Positions 7,382-16,421 of a stretch of 63,501 bases of DNA are shown here, piece after piece. A program made the position numbers and the translations under genes. The stretch is from positions 1 to 63,501 of the forward strand of contig CAZAYP010000027.1 of NCBI GenBank assembly GCA_964489425.1. Reading direction: 5' to 3'. A model generated the notes under the pieces. That model did no database searches, had not been told where the DNA came from, and saw only the letters and a list, made by a program, of their open reading frames with translations. Positions within the stretch are counted from its first letter, which is position 1, and every line of letters starts with the position of its first letter. The DNA is from CAZAYP01 sp964489425 [NCBI: uncultured Verrucomicrobiota bacterium] (GTDB taxonomy: Bacteria > Verrucomicrobiota > Kiritimatiellia > RZYC01).

Positions 7382-10150
7382 TTACTTGGCAGCCAGCGCC
7401 GCCTGCGCCTCGGCCAACCGGGCGATAGGCACGCGGTACGGCGAGCAGCTGACGTAGTTCAAGCCGGCCTTGCAGCAGAACTTGACGCTTTCGGGGTCGC
7501 CGCCGTGTTCGCCGCAGATGCCGCACTTCAGGTCGTGTCGCGTGGACCGGCCCTTCTGGACGGCCATCTGGACCAGCTGGCCGACGCCCGTCTTGTCGAG
7601 GGTCTGGAACGGGTCAGCCACCAGGATCTTCTCGTTCAGGTAATCCGGCAGGAACGAGCCGATGTCGTCGCGGCTGAAGCCGTAGGTCATCTGGGTCAGG
7701 TCGTTGGTGCCGAAGCTGAAGAACTCGGCGGTCTCGGCGATCGCGTCCGCGGTCAGCGCGGCGCGCGGGATCTCGATCATTGTGCCGACCATGTATTTCA
7801 CGCGCGACTTGCGCGTCTTGATGATCGCGTCGGCCGTCTTGCGGATGATGTCCGCGCAGAAGTCCAGCTCGGTCTTGGTGCCGACCAGCGGCACCATGAT
7901 TTCGGGCAGGACCTTGATTTTCTTCTTGTCCATGTTGCACGCGGCCTCGATGATCGCGCGGGTCTGCATGATGCAGAGCTCGGGGTAGGTGATCGACAGG
8001 CGGCAGCCGCGGTGCCCGAGCATGGGGTTCATCTCGTGCAACTGCGTGACGCGGGCGGCCACCTTCTCGCTGGGCACGCCCAGGCGCTGGGCCATTTCCT
8101 CGAGCTCCTTGCCGGCGATGTTGACGAACTCATGCAGCGGGGGATCGATCAGCCGGATGGTGACCGGCAGGCCGTTCATGGCCTTGAAGATGCCCTCGAA
8201 ATCGCCGCGCTGCAAAGGCAGCAGCTTGGCCAGGGCCTTCTCCCGCGCCGGCTTGTCCGCCGCCAGGATGAACTCGCGGATCGCCCAGATGCGATCGCCT
8301 TCGAAGAACATATGTTCCGTGCGGCACAGGCCGATGCCTTCCGCGCCGAAGTCGCGCGCCACCTCGGCGTCGCGGGGCGTGTCGGCATTGGTGCGGACCT
8401 TGAGCTGGCGGAACTTGTCCGACCAGTCGGACACCTGCTTGTACATCTTGTAGATCGGGTGTTCCTGGGCTTTCTTGCTGCGATCCACCACGGCCGAAAC
8501 CACCGGGCTGGACTGCGAGGGAATCTGGCCGGAGTAAATCGCGCCGGTCGACCCGTTGAGGCTGATCCAGTCGCCGGAGCGCAGCACGGTGTCGCCCACG
8601 GTCATCGTCTGGGTTTTGTAGTCGATGTGCAGGGAGCCCGCGCCCACGATGCAGCACTTGCCCCAGCCGCGCGCGACCACCGCCGCGTGGGAGGTCATGC
8701 CGCCGGTGCTGGTCAGGATGGCCTGCGCCGCCCACATGCCGCCGACGTCCTCGGGGCTGGTCTCGTGACGCACGAGAATCAGCTTCTCGCCCTTGTTCTT
8801 CTTGACCAGTTCCTCGGCCTCGTCGGCCAGGAACACGATCTTGCCCACCGCGGCGCCGGGGCCGGCGGGCAGGCCCTTGGCCAGCATCTGCGCCTTTTTC
8901 TCGGCCTCGATGTCGAAGATCGGGAACAGGAGCTGCTCGAGGTCCGAGCCGCTCAGGGTCATGATGGCTTCCTCAGGCTTGAGCACCTTGGCCTGGCTCT
9001 TGCCGCTGAAGAGATCCTTGCCGGTGGCCATCTCGACCGCCCAGCGCACGCCGGCCAGGCCGGTACGCTTGGCGTTGCGGGTCTGGAGCATCCACAGCTT
9101 GCCCTGCTCGATGGTGAACTCCACGTCCTGGGGATACTTGTAATGCAGCTCGAGTTTGCGCATGATCTCCAGCACGTCGTGGTAGGCCTTGCGCAGCAGG
9201 GCGCTGGACTCGTTGGCCATCTCGTGCATGTCCTTGGGCGTGCGGATGCCGGCCACCACGTCTTCGCCCTGGGCATTGATCAGGTATTCGCCCATGGGCT
9301 TGCTGTCGCCAGTGGCGCCGTCGCGCGTGAAGGCCACGCCCGTGCCGGATTCCGCGCCCATGTTGCCGAACACCATGGTGCAGATGTTGACCGCCGTGCC
9401 CAGCAGGCCGGAGATCTTGTTGATCTGGCGATACTTCACCGCGCGGTCGCAGTTCCACGACCCGAACACGGCGTTGATGGACAGCATCAGCTGTTCCTTG
9501 GGATCCTGCGGGAAGGGTTTCTTGACCTTCTTGATGTAAACCTTTTTGTAGATGTCGCACAGCTCTTTCAGCTGGGCGGCGGTCAGGTCGGTGTCTTCCT
9601 TGGCGCCGTACTTGGCCTTGAGCTTTTTCATCTCTTCTTCATAGTCGTGGTGCTGCAGGCCGGTGGTGGGGCCCATGACCACGTCGCCAAACATGTCGAT
9701 GAAGCGGCGGTAGCAGTCCCAGCCCGCGCGCTCGTTGCCGGTCTGCTGGATGAAGCCCTGCACCGACTGGTCATTCAGGCCGAGGTTCAGCACCGTGTCC
9801 ATCATGCCCGGCATGGAGATGGCCGCGCCGGAGCGCACCGAAACCAGCAGCGGGTTCTTGGAATCGCCCAGCTTCTTGCCGACCATGGTTTCCAGTTTCT
9901 TGAGCTGCGCGTTGACCTGCTCCAGCATGCCGGGGGGGTGCTGGCTGTCGTGCGCGCTGTAGTAAGCGCAGGCCTCGGTGGAGAGGGTGAAGCCCGGCGG
10001 CACCGGCAAATCGGCGTTGGCCATCTCGGCCAGGTTGGCGCCTTTGCCGCCCAGGATGGCTTTCATTTCCTTGTTGCCTTCCGTATGCTTTTTGCCGAAG
10101 CCATAAAAAAAGACGTACTGTTTGCTGCCCTTGCTTGCTTTCGCTGACAT
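7382..10150 (-). CDS. ppdK: Pyruvate, phosphate dikinase
   Basis: 922 residues, slightly longer than the usual ~875-900. The enzyme interconverts pyruvate + ATP + Pi with PEP + AMP + PPi, and is used in gluconeogenesis or PPi-linked glycolysis. The N-terminal ATP-grasp part opens YVFFYGFGKKHTEGNKEMKA with GGKGANLAEM. The phosphorylated histidine is H488 in STGGMTSHAAVVARGWGK, preceded by ETSPEDVGGM. The C-terminal PEP/pyruvate barrel has the RTEHMFF and MLGHRGCRL signatures, and CGEHGGDPESV near the end. The start was placed at MSAKASK. It is flanked by a near-consensus promoter and a strong terminator, so it is a single-gene unit. Confidence 0.97.
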   Translation of the reverse strand: MSAKASKGSKQYVFFYGFGKKHTEGNKEMKAILGGKGANLAEMANADLPVPPGFTLSTEACAYYSAHDSQHPPGMLEQVNAQLKKLETMVGKKLGDSKNPLLVSVRSGAAISMPGMMDTVLNLGLNDQSVQGFIQQTGNERAGWDCYRRFIDMFGDVVMGPTTGLQHHDYEEEMKKLKAKYGAKEDTDLTAAQLKELCDIYKKVYIKKVKKPFPQDPKEQLMLSINAVFGSWNCDRAVKYRQINKISGLLGTAVNICTMVFGNMGAESGTGVAFTRDGATGDSKPMGEYLINAQGEDVVAGIRTPKDMHEMANESSALLRKAYHDVLEIMRKLELHYKYPQDVEFTIEQGKLWMLQTRNAKRTGLAGVRWAVEMATGKDLFSGKSQAKVLKPEEAIMTLSGSDLEQLLFPIFDIEAEKKAQMLAKGLPAGPGAAVGKIVFLADEAEELVKKNKGEKLILVRHETSPEDVGGMWAAQAILTSTGGMTSHAAVVARGWGKCCIVGAGSLHIDYKTQTMTVGDTVLRSGDWISLNGSTGAIYSGQIPSQSSPVVSAVVDRSKKAQEHPIYKMYKQVSDWSDKFRQLKVRTNADTPRDAEVARDFGAEGIGLCRTEHMFFEGDRIWAIREFILAADKPAREKALAKLLPLQRGDFEGIFKAMNGLPVTIRLIDPPLHEFVNIAGKELEEMAQRLGVPSEKVAARVTQLHEMNPMLGHRGCRLSITYPELCIMQTRAIIEAACNMDKKKIKVLPEIMVPLVGTKTELDFCADIIRKTADAIIKTRKSRVKYMVGTMIEIPRAALTADAIAETAEFFSFGTNDLTQMTYGFSRDDIGSFLPDYLNEKILVADPFQTLDKTGVGQLVQMAVQKGRSTRHDLKCGICGEHGGDPESVKFCCKAGLNYVSCSPYRVPIARLAEAQAALAAK

Positions 10151-10234
10151 AACCACTCGTTCTCCTGCTTGTTGGTGTTGCCTGTTTAATCCGGGGACAT
10201 CCGCAGACGCCCGACCTAAACACAAAGATGCGCC

Positions 10235-10262
10235 ATCATAGCCGACGGCGATCCCATGTCAA
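10235..10262 (-). promoter_or_regulatory. Strong candidate promoter of ppdK
   Basis: On the minus strand a consensus -35 TTGACA and -10 TATGAT are separated by 16 bases, giving a leader of roughly 80 bases. Confidence 0.7.
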
Positions 10263-10382
10263 GCCTTCGCTGGCCGGCCGCTCGTGGAAATCGATCGGCA
10301 TCAACGCCGCGGGGATGACCAGGATGGAAAGGATCGGAAACTGCCCGCGCGCGCAGCTTGTCCCTTCGCGGGCTTGTTAGTT

Positions 10383-10601
10383 CGGGCGCATCTGTGATTC
10401 GGTGAGGGTTGGCCGTTCCATAAGCAGACTATCCCTGTGGAACTTAGGAGGCTGGGAACGGAGTTTGCGATCCTCGTAGATCGGCATGGTTTTCCTGGAT
10501 TGCTTGAGTTTCAGGTTCGCCCCCCCCCCGTGCCCTTCGCGGGGCCCGCGATTCCCGGAAGGGCGGCGCAGCCTGCGTGCACCGCATCGCAGATGCGCCC
10601 G
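10383..10601. repeat. Spaced inverted repeat in the ppdK-ABC spacer
   Basis: The 22-base word at 10383-10404 (CGGGCGCATCTGTGATTCGGTG) recurs inverted at 10580-10601 with two mismatches. About 175 bases lie between them and contain no recognisable gene, although a C-run at ~10516 is notable. The arrangement could be the ends of a small decayed mobile element. Apart from this and two promoters, the 528-base spacer 10151-10678 holds nothing I recognise. Confidence 0.4.
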
Positions 10602-10627
10602 TTAGTTCCGGATTCCGAATCCGACGG

Positions 10628-10656
10628 TTGCCGATCCTGGGGGCGCGTGGTATCGT
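10628..10656 (+). promoter_or_regulatory. Candidate promoter of the ABC importer operon
   Basis: TTGCCG and TATCGT are separated by 17 bases. The predicted start gives a short leader of about 16 bases before the ATG, which holds the SD-like GAGGTGAAGG. Confidence 0.4.
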
Positions 10657-10678
10657 GCTCGCGAGGTGAAGGCAACGC

Positions 10679-13312
10679 ATGCGGAACTGGCTTAAAGGCG
10701 GATTCATTGGCGTGCTGGTGCTGACCGGGCTGTGGTGGCTCAAGCCCAGCCCGTCGGCCCAGTTCAACGACGATGCGGTCGAGATTTATTACATGGCGCC
10801 GGACGGGCCGCTGCGCGACGCCATGGAAGACGCCATCCGCGAGTTCGAATTCCTCAGCCGGCAGCGCCACGAGCAGAGCGGCGGCCGCTACCCGCGCTAC
10901 CGGGTGATTGCCGGCCAGCACGCCTCGCGCAACCAGGTGGAGGACCCCACGCGGTTCCTGCTCAGCCTGGTGGGCGGCGAACCGCCGGACGTGATCATGT
11001 TCGACCGCTTCGCCATCAGCGAGTGGGCGTCCAAGCAGGCGTTCGCCCCGCTGGACGGCTTTGTCCGGCGGGATGCGGACGCGTGGGACGCCTGGCGGGC
11101 GGCGCGGGCGACGGATCCCGGCGCGGCGGCGCCGTGGCCGGGCGCGCTGGAGGAACCGCCGCGCGCGGCCGGCGCCGCGCCGCTGGCCGCCGTGGGCCCG
11201 GTGCGCGAGACCAACTACTACCCCGCCTGCTGGAACGAGGCGGTGTACCGCGACCCGGCCTCCGGCGCCAGCGCGCTGTATGGCATCCCCAACAACGCGG
11301 ACAACCGCGTGCTGCTCTACAACAAGGATATCCTCGTGCGCAACGGCTACACCAACGCGCAGGGCGAGGCGCTGCCCCCGCGCACGTGGGAGGAGCTGGA
11401 GGCAATGTCCGCGGCCATGACCGAGCGCGATGCCGCCGGAGACATCACCACCATCGGGTTCATCCCCAACTACGGCAACTCGTGGCTCTACATCTACGGC
11501 TGGCAGGCCGGCGGCGAGTTCATGAGCGCGGACGGCCGGCGCTGTACGTTGAACGACACCAACGTCGCCGCGGCCCTGGAGTTCATGACGCGGGTCTACG
11601 ACCAGCTTGGCGGCGCCCAACAGGTGTATGCCTACCAGAGCACGTTCCAGGGCGACGCGCTCGACCCGTTCATCCTCGGCAAGGTGGCCATGAAGATCGA
11701 CGGGGTCTGGATCATGACTTACCTCGCGCGCTATGGCCGCGACCTGGACCTGGGCGCGGCGCCGCCGCCCATGCCGGCGCGCGAGCTGGCGCGCGGCCGG
11801 CGGCCGGTGTCGTGGGTCGGCGGCTGGGCCTACGCGGTTCCGTCGTCCTCGCCCCGCAAGGAACACGCCTGGGAACTGATCCGATTCCTGGCCAGCGAGC
11901 GCGCGCTGCGCATCATGGCCGCGTCCGAGAACCACAACTACGCCGCCCAGGGCCGGCCGTACCTGCCGCGCCAGAACCCGAACCGCGCGTTCAACGAGTG
12001 GCTGTTCCGCGAGTACATCCAGGACAATCCGAACCTGGAGCCCAAGTTCAAGCAGGCCATGAGCGTGTTCAACGACCTGCTGGAAGATTCGCGCTACCGG
12101 CCGGTCACGCCCGTGGGCCAGAAGCTGTGGAACGCCCAGATCTGGGCCATGGAAGACGCGATCTTCCACAAGAAGACGCCCCAGGCGGCGCTGGATTATT
12201 ACACGGCCATGGTGCAGCGCGACCTGGACGACCTGCTGCACCAGGAGCCGGGCGTGCCCATCACGAGCTGGACCTGGTTCTTCGGGCTCTACGCGGCGCT
12301 CATGGTGGCGTTGTGCGCACTGGTGTACTGGTGGGACACCCACCCGGACACCCGGGCGCGCTGGGCCGCGCGCCTGCGGCTGGCGCGGCGGCCGGACGAT
12401 GCCGCCCGCGGGCCGGTGCTCGAAGGCAAAAAAGGATCCTATTTCCGATCGCAATGGAAAGAGGGCGTGATCTGCGCGTTGCCATGGCTGGTGGGGTTCC
12501 TCGTGTTCACCGGCGGGCCGCTGCTGTTCTCGTTCATCATCAGCTTTTGCCGGTTCGATATCCTGACCGACGCCGAGTTCATCGGGTTCGGCAACTACGC
12601 GTTCATGCTCTCGGGCGACGAGCTGTGGGCCAAGTCGCTGTACAACACGGTGTTCATGGTTCTCGGGGTGCCGCTGGGCATGGCCGTGAGCCTGGGCATG
12701 GCGGTGCTGCTGATCCAGAAGGTGCGCGGCATTGCCCTGTGGCGCACCTTTTTCTACCTGCCCAGCATTGTGCCGGTGGTCGCGGCCAGCATCCTCTGGA
12801 TCTGGATCTTCAACCCGCAAAGCGGATTGCTGAACCAGGCCCTGGCGGTCCTCGGCATCCGCGGCCCGTTGTGGCTGCAGGACGAGCACACCAGCAAGTG
12901 GGCGCTGATTCTCATGGGCCTGTGGACCGCGGGCGGCGGCATGATCATCTGGATCGCCGGGCTCAAGGGCATCAGCCGCTCCTACTACGAGGCGGCGGAG
13001 ATCGACGGCGCCAACGCGTGGCACAAGTTCATCTACATCACCCTGCCGATGATTACACCCTACATTTTTTTCAACCTGATCATCGGGCTGATCGGCACGT
13101 TCCAGGTGTTCAGCCAGGCATTCATCATGACCGCCGGCGGGCCGGTCAACTCCACGCTGTTTTACGTGTACCACCTGTTCAACAACGCGTTCCGCTACCT
13201 TCACATGGGCTACGCCGCGGCCATGGCCTGGGTGCTGTTCGTGATCGTAATGCTCCTCACCGCGCTGCAGATGAAGCTATCGAAAAAATGGGTGTTTTAT
13301 GAAGGCGAGTGA
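10679..13312 (+). CDS. ABC sugar importer: solute-binding protein fused to MalF-type permease
   Basis: 877 residues in one chain. Residues ~1-20 are a membrane anchor, and ~30-520 match family 1 extracellular solute-binding proteins (PDVIMFDRFAISEWA, GIPNNADNRVLLYNKDI, WVGGWAYAVP, EHAWELIRFLAS). A transmembrane helix follows at ~534-552 and then a cytoplasmic linker. Residues ~590-870 are a MalF/UgpA-type permease with the EAA loop YYEAAEIDGANAWHKFIYITLP, which contacts the ATPase. The binding domain is therefore tethered to the permease on the outer face. No frameshift or internal stop separates the parts, and no MalK-type ATPase is encoded nearby, so a shared ATPase must be supplied from elsewhere. 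It overlaps the next permease gene by 14 bases. The substrate is probably a carbohydrate, by family. Confidence 0.88.
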   Translation: MRNWLKGGFIGVLVLTGLWWLKPSPSAQFNDDAVEIYYMAPDGPLRDAMEDAIREFEFLSRQRHEQSGGRYPRYRVIAGQHASRNQVEDPTRFLLSLVGGEPPDVIMFDRFAISEWASKQAFAPLDGFVRRDADAWDAWRAARATDPGAAAPWPGALEEPPRAAGAAPLAAVGPVRETNYYPACWNEAVYRDPASGASALYGIPNNADNRVLLYNKDILVRNGYTNAQGEALPPRTWEELEAMSAAMTERDAAGDITTIGFIPNYGNSWLYIYGWQAGGEFMSADGRRCTLNDTNVAAALEFMTRVYDQLGGAQQVYAYQSTFQGDALDPFILGKVAMKIDGVWIMTYLARYGRDLDLGAAPPPMPARELARGRRPVSWVGGWAYAVPSSSPRKEHAWELIRFLASERALRIMAASENHNYAAQGRPYLPRQNPNRAFNEWLFREYIQDNPNLEPKFKQAMSVFNDLLEDSRYRPVTPVGQKLWNAQIWAMEDAIFHKKTPQAALDYYTAMVQRDLDDLLHQEPGVPITSWTWFFGLYAALMVALCALVYWWDTHPDTRARWAARLRLARRPDDAARGPVLEGKKGSYFRSQWKEGVICALPWLVGFLVFTGGPLLFSFIISFCRFDILTDAEFIGFGNYAFMLSGDELWAKSLYNTVFMVLGVPLGMAVSLGMAVLLIQKVRGIALWRTFFYLPSIVPVVAASILWIWIFNPQSGLLNQALAVLGIRGPLWLQDEHTSKWALILMGLWTAGGGMIIWIAGLKGISRSYYEAAEIDGANAWHKFIYITLPMITPYIFFNLIIGLIGTFQVFSQAFIMTAGGPVNSTLFYVYHLFNNAFRYLHMGYAAAMAWVLFVIVMLLTALQMKLSKKWVFYEGE

Positions 13313-14996
13313 CGCCGCCCAGGCCCGCGGCCGGCGCGACCGCGCGGGGCGCCGCGTGCGCGGCGTGGCGCGCGCGGTGATCCTCTACGGCCTGCTGGCC
13401 GCCGGGTCGCTGGTGTTCGCCCTGCCGTTCATCTGGATGGTGGGCAGCAGCTTCAAGGTGGACCGCGAGATGTTCGGCGAACGCGTCACGCTCATGCCGG
13501 ACCTGCCGCGGCCGGCGCGGGTGTCGCCCTACCTCGTGGCGGACGACGCGCGCCTGCGCCAGGCCGACCAGTTCCTGCGCCTGCGGGCGGGCATCGCCTC
13601 GCTGGTCGCCGGCTGCGACCTGCGCCTGCCGGACTACCTGGCCGGCCGGGCCGCCGCGCCGGACGCCCTGGCCCCGGAGGTGTATCGCCGCATGCAGCAG
13701 GCCCTGCCGCGCGCGGCCTGGGCGCTGCCGCCGCCCGGGGTGCTCGCCGCCATCAGCAACCGCCTGGATGCCGAGCTGCTGGCCGAGGTGACGCGCGCCC
13801 AGCTCCGGCGCTGCGCGCTCGGGCCCATCCGCGTGCGCAGCCTGGACGTGGAAGAGAAAACCGTCACCGGCGACCAGCCGCTGGCGCAGTTCTGGGACGT
13901 GGCCGGCGCCACGCTCCACGACCGGCCGGACGGCTGGGCCGACCTGGCCTACGACGTGCGCGCCGCCGGGCTCCAAGAGATCACCCTGCGCGCCACGCTG
14001 GACCTGCCGTTCCCCGCCGCCCGCCTGTTCCGCATCCAGGTCGCGTTCCAGCCGGACGACTCATGGCACGACCTGGCCGTGTACATCGAGAAAAACGGCC
14101 GCAAGTACCAGGCCTTGCGCGAGGAGCACACCGGCCTGGCCGACGCGCGGGTGATCACCTTGCAGGAGTACGGCCCGCTCGACGCGCCGGACTCCAACCG
14201 CATGCGCACCTGGCTGCCGTACCGCGAGGTGGCCGCCGGCGCGCAGTACGAAAGCCGGCCGGACAAGGCGCGCCTGACCCTGGTGCTGCGCGAGAACTCG
14301 CGGCCCGGCGCCTGGTGGGCCAAGTGCGCGCGCAACTACGCGCGGGTGTTCCAGTTCGTGCCGTTCTGGCGCTACGCCGCCACCAGCGCGTTCCTGGCCA
14401 TCCTCAACATCCTCGGCGCGGTGTTCTCGTGCTCGATCGTGGCCTACGCGTTCGCGCGCCTGCAGTGGCCGGGCCGCGGCCTGGGCTTTGCCGTGATGCT
14501 GGCGACGATGATGATCCCGCCGCAGGTCACCATGATCCCGTATTTCCTGATCATGAAGCACCTCGGCTGGTACAACACGCTCAGCCCGCTGTGGATCACC
14601 AGCTTCACCGCCAACGCGTTCAACGTGTTCCTGCTGCGCCAGTTCATGAAAGGCATCCCGCGCGACATGGAAGACTCGGCCAAGATCGATGGCTGCAACT
14701 TCCTCCAGGTCTACTGGCACATCATCCTGCCGCTGATCAAGCCCACCCTGGCCTGCATCGCCATCTTCACCTTCATGGGCGTGTGGAACGATTTCATGGG
14801 CCCGCTGGTGTTCCTGGCCGACCAGCGCCTGTACCCGCTCTCGCTCGGGCTCTACGCGCTCAACGTGCAGCAGGGTGGCGATTTCGGCCTGATGATGGCC
14901 GGGTCGCTGCTCATGACCCTGCCGGTGATCGCGCTGTTTTTCTTTGCGCAGAAGTACTTCATCCAGGGGATCACCCTCACGGGCATGAAGGGTTGA
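13299..14996 (+). CDS. MalG-type ABC permease with large extracytoplasmic insert
   Basis: 565 residues, about twice the usual MalG length of ~280. TM1 (~27-48) runs into the normal MSSFK-like element (GSSFKVDREMF). About 300 extra residues follow before the remaining TM bundle at ~350-560. The insert contains a helical part (~60-180) and a beta-rich part (~190-335), and would sit outside the cytoplasmic membrane. The EAA loop MEDSAKIDGCNFLQVYWHII lies near residue 457. It is the partner permease of the upstream fusion protein, and the overlapping start supports translational coupling. The insert may contact the tethered binding domain; I do not recognise its fold. Confidence 0.88.
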   Translation: MKASDAAQARGRRDRAGRRVRGVARAVILYGLLAAGSLVFALPFIWMVGSSFKVDREMFGERVTLMPDLPRPARVSPYLVADDARLRQADQFLRLRAGIASLVAGCDLRLPDYLAGRAAAPDALAPEVYRRMQQALPRAAWALPPPGVLAAISNRLDAELLAEVTRAQLRRCALGPIRVRSLDVEEKTVTGDQPLAQFWDVAGATLHDRPDGWADLAYDVRAAGLQEITLRATLDLPFPAARLFRIQVAFQPDDSWHDLAVYIEKNGRKYQALREEHTGLADARVITLQEYGPLDAPDSNRMRTWLPYREVAAGAQYESRPDKARLTLVLRENSRPGAWWAKCARNYARVFQFVPFWRYAATSAFLAILNILGAVFSCSIVAYAFARLQWPGRGLGFAVMLATMMIPPQVTMIPYFLIMKHLGWYNTLSPLWITSFTANAFNVFLLRQFMKGIPRDMEDSAKIDGCNFLQVYWHIILPLIKPTLACIAIFTFMGVWNDFMGPLVFLADQRLYPLSLGLYALNVQQGGDFGLMMAGSLLMTLPVIALFFFAQKYFIQGITLTGMKG

Positions 14997-15011
14997 ACCA
15001 GCGAAATATTT

Positions 15012-15040
15012 TTGACTCCGTTCCGGGCCTGTGGCATGGT
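15012..15040 (+). promoter_or_regulatory. Candidate promoter of the molybdenum hydroxylase operon
   Basis: TTGACT and CATGGT are separated by 17 bases, about 55 bases before the first gene. Confidence 0.45.
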
Positions 15041-15095
15041 GCCGGCCAATGGCGTTCGATGAGTCAGCGAGCCTGTTTGCATAAGGAGGTCTGGG

Positions 15096-15914
15096 ATGTT
15101 GCACGAATTTTCCTACCTTGCCCCCGGCACGCGCGCGGAGTTGTTCAAGCTGCTTGAGGCGCGGGGCGCCGCCGCCCGGATCCTGGCCGGCGGGACCGAT
15201 CTGCTGGTGGACATCCGCGCCGGCAAGGCCCGCCCGGACTGCGTGGTGGACATCAAGCAGATCCCCGAGTACCGGGCCATCGCCTACAGCCCCCGCGCGG
15301 GCCTGTCCGTGGGCGCCACCGTCACCTGCATCGACCTGCTCGAGGACGCGACCGTCCGCGCCAAGTACCCGCTGATCCGCGAGGCGGCCGGCCGGATCGG
15401 GTCGCCGCAGTTGCGCAACCGCGCCACGGTGGCGGGCAACTTCTGCACCGCGTCGCCCTGCGCCGACCTTGGCACGTGCCTGCTGGCGCTGGGCGCCAGC
15501 GTGGAGCTGGCCTCGGCCGCCGGGACGCGGATGGTGCCGCTGAAAGAGTTTTTCACCGGCGTCAAGCGCACCCAGCTCAAGCCGGGCGAGGTGCTCGAGC
15601 GGGTGTGGGTGCCGGCGGACATGGCCGGCGCGCGCGGCGGCATGGAGAAGCTCAAGCGCATCAAGGGCCACGACCTGGCGCTGGTGAGCGTGGTCATGGC
15701 GGCCAGGGGCAAGCTCCTGCGCGTGGCCGTGGGCTCGGCCGCGCCCACGCCCGTGGTGACCGCCGATCTCGACTCCGCGGCGCCGGTCAAGGCCGTGGTG
15801 GCGGCGGTCATGGCCGCGATCAAGCCGATCTCGGACGTGCGCGCCGGCCGCGAATTCCGCGAGTTCATGATCCAGCACTACGTCGAACAATTACATCACA
15901 AGGTCCGGGGCTGA
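15096..15914 (+). CDS. Molybdenum hydroxylase, FAD-binding (medium) subunit
   Basis: 272 residues of the CO dehydrogenase/xanthine dehydrogenase FAD subunit family. The FAD pyrophosphate-binding loop is ILAGGTDLLVDI (~30-41). The second FAD motif is RNRATVAGNFCTASPCAD (~108-125). A strong SD (AAGGAGGT) precedes the ATG. It carries electrons from the 2Fe-2S subunit to an external acceptor. It lacks the ~40-residue 4Fe-4S insertion of the 4-hydroxybenzoyl-CoA reductase beta subunit. It heads a tight M-S-L gene order; the substrate of the complex is not predictable. Confidence 0.92.
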   Translation: MLHEFSYLAPGTRAELFKLLEARGAAARILAGGTDLLVDIRAGKARPDCVVDIKQIPEYRAIAYSPRAGLSVGATVTCIDLLEDATVRAKYPLIREAAGRIGSPQLRNRATVAGNFCTASPCADLGTCLLALGASVELASAAGTRMVPLKEFFTGVKRTQLKPGEVLERVWVPADMAGARGGMEKLKRIKGHDLALVSVVMAARGKLLRVAVGSAAPTPVVTADLDSAAPVKAVVAAVMAAIKPISDVRAGREFREFMIQHYVEQLHHKVRG

Positions 15915-15935
15915 AGCCGGGGAGGACGCGATACC

Positions 15936-16421
15936 ATGCAGATTAAAGTCAACGTGAACGGCAAAGAGTACCAGCGCGACGTGCGCGATAACCGCACCCT
16001 GCTGCGGTTCGTGCGCGAAGACCTCGGCTTGACCGGCACCAAGGAAGGGTGCGGCGCGGGCGAGTGCGGGGCCTGCACCGTGATCCTCAACGGCCGTACG
16101 GTCAACTCGTGCCTGGTCCTCGCCGCGGAGTGCGACGGCGCGGCCATCGAGACCATCGAGGGCGAGGCGCGCGCCGGGCAGCTCTCCCCGCTGCAGCAGG
16201 CGTTCCACGAGCATCACGCCGTGCAGTGCGGGTTCTGCACGCCCGGCATGATCATGTCCGTGCGGGCGCTGCTGAAAAAGCAGCCCAAGCCGTCCGAGCA
16301 CGAGATCAAGGAAGCCATCGAAGGCAACTTCTGCCGCTGCACGGGCTACAAGCAGATCATCGAGGCCGTCCAGGCCGCCACCGGCCAGCGGACCCAACCC
16401 GAGGAGCTGAAACATGTTTGA
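15936..16421 (+). CDS. Molybdenum hydroxylase, 2Fe-2S (small) subunit
   Basis: 161 residues. The N-terminal plant-ferredoxin-type cluster is bound by C39, C44, C47 and C59 (GCGAGECGACTV). The C-terminal helical cluster is bound by C98, C101, C133 and C135 (CGFCTPG, CRCTG). Both are exactly the family pattern. It relays electrons between the molybdopterin and FAD subunits. The start is supported by GGGGAGG upstream. The stop overlaps the large-subunit start by eight bases. Confidence 0.95.
   Translation: MQIKVNVNGKEYQRDVRDNRTLLRFVREDLGLTGTKEGCGAGECGACTVILNGRTVNSCLVLAAECDGAAIETIEGEARAGQLSPLQQAFHEHHAVQCGFCTPGMIMSVRALLKKQPKPSEHEIKEAIEGNFCRCTGYKQIIEAVQAATGQRTQPEELKHV

Noticed and set aside
7505-10147. 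880-codon open frame on the plus strand opposite ppdK
   Set aside because: It is the mirror of the ppdK coding frame in GC-rich DNA. It has no SD, no recognisable domain and a His/Gly/Asp-rich shadow composition.
10511-13204. 897-codon open frame on the minus strand opposite the SBP-permease gene
   Set aside because: The plus strand encodes an unmistakable transporter. The minus frame is a compositional shadow rich in Arg/His/Gly.
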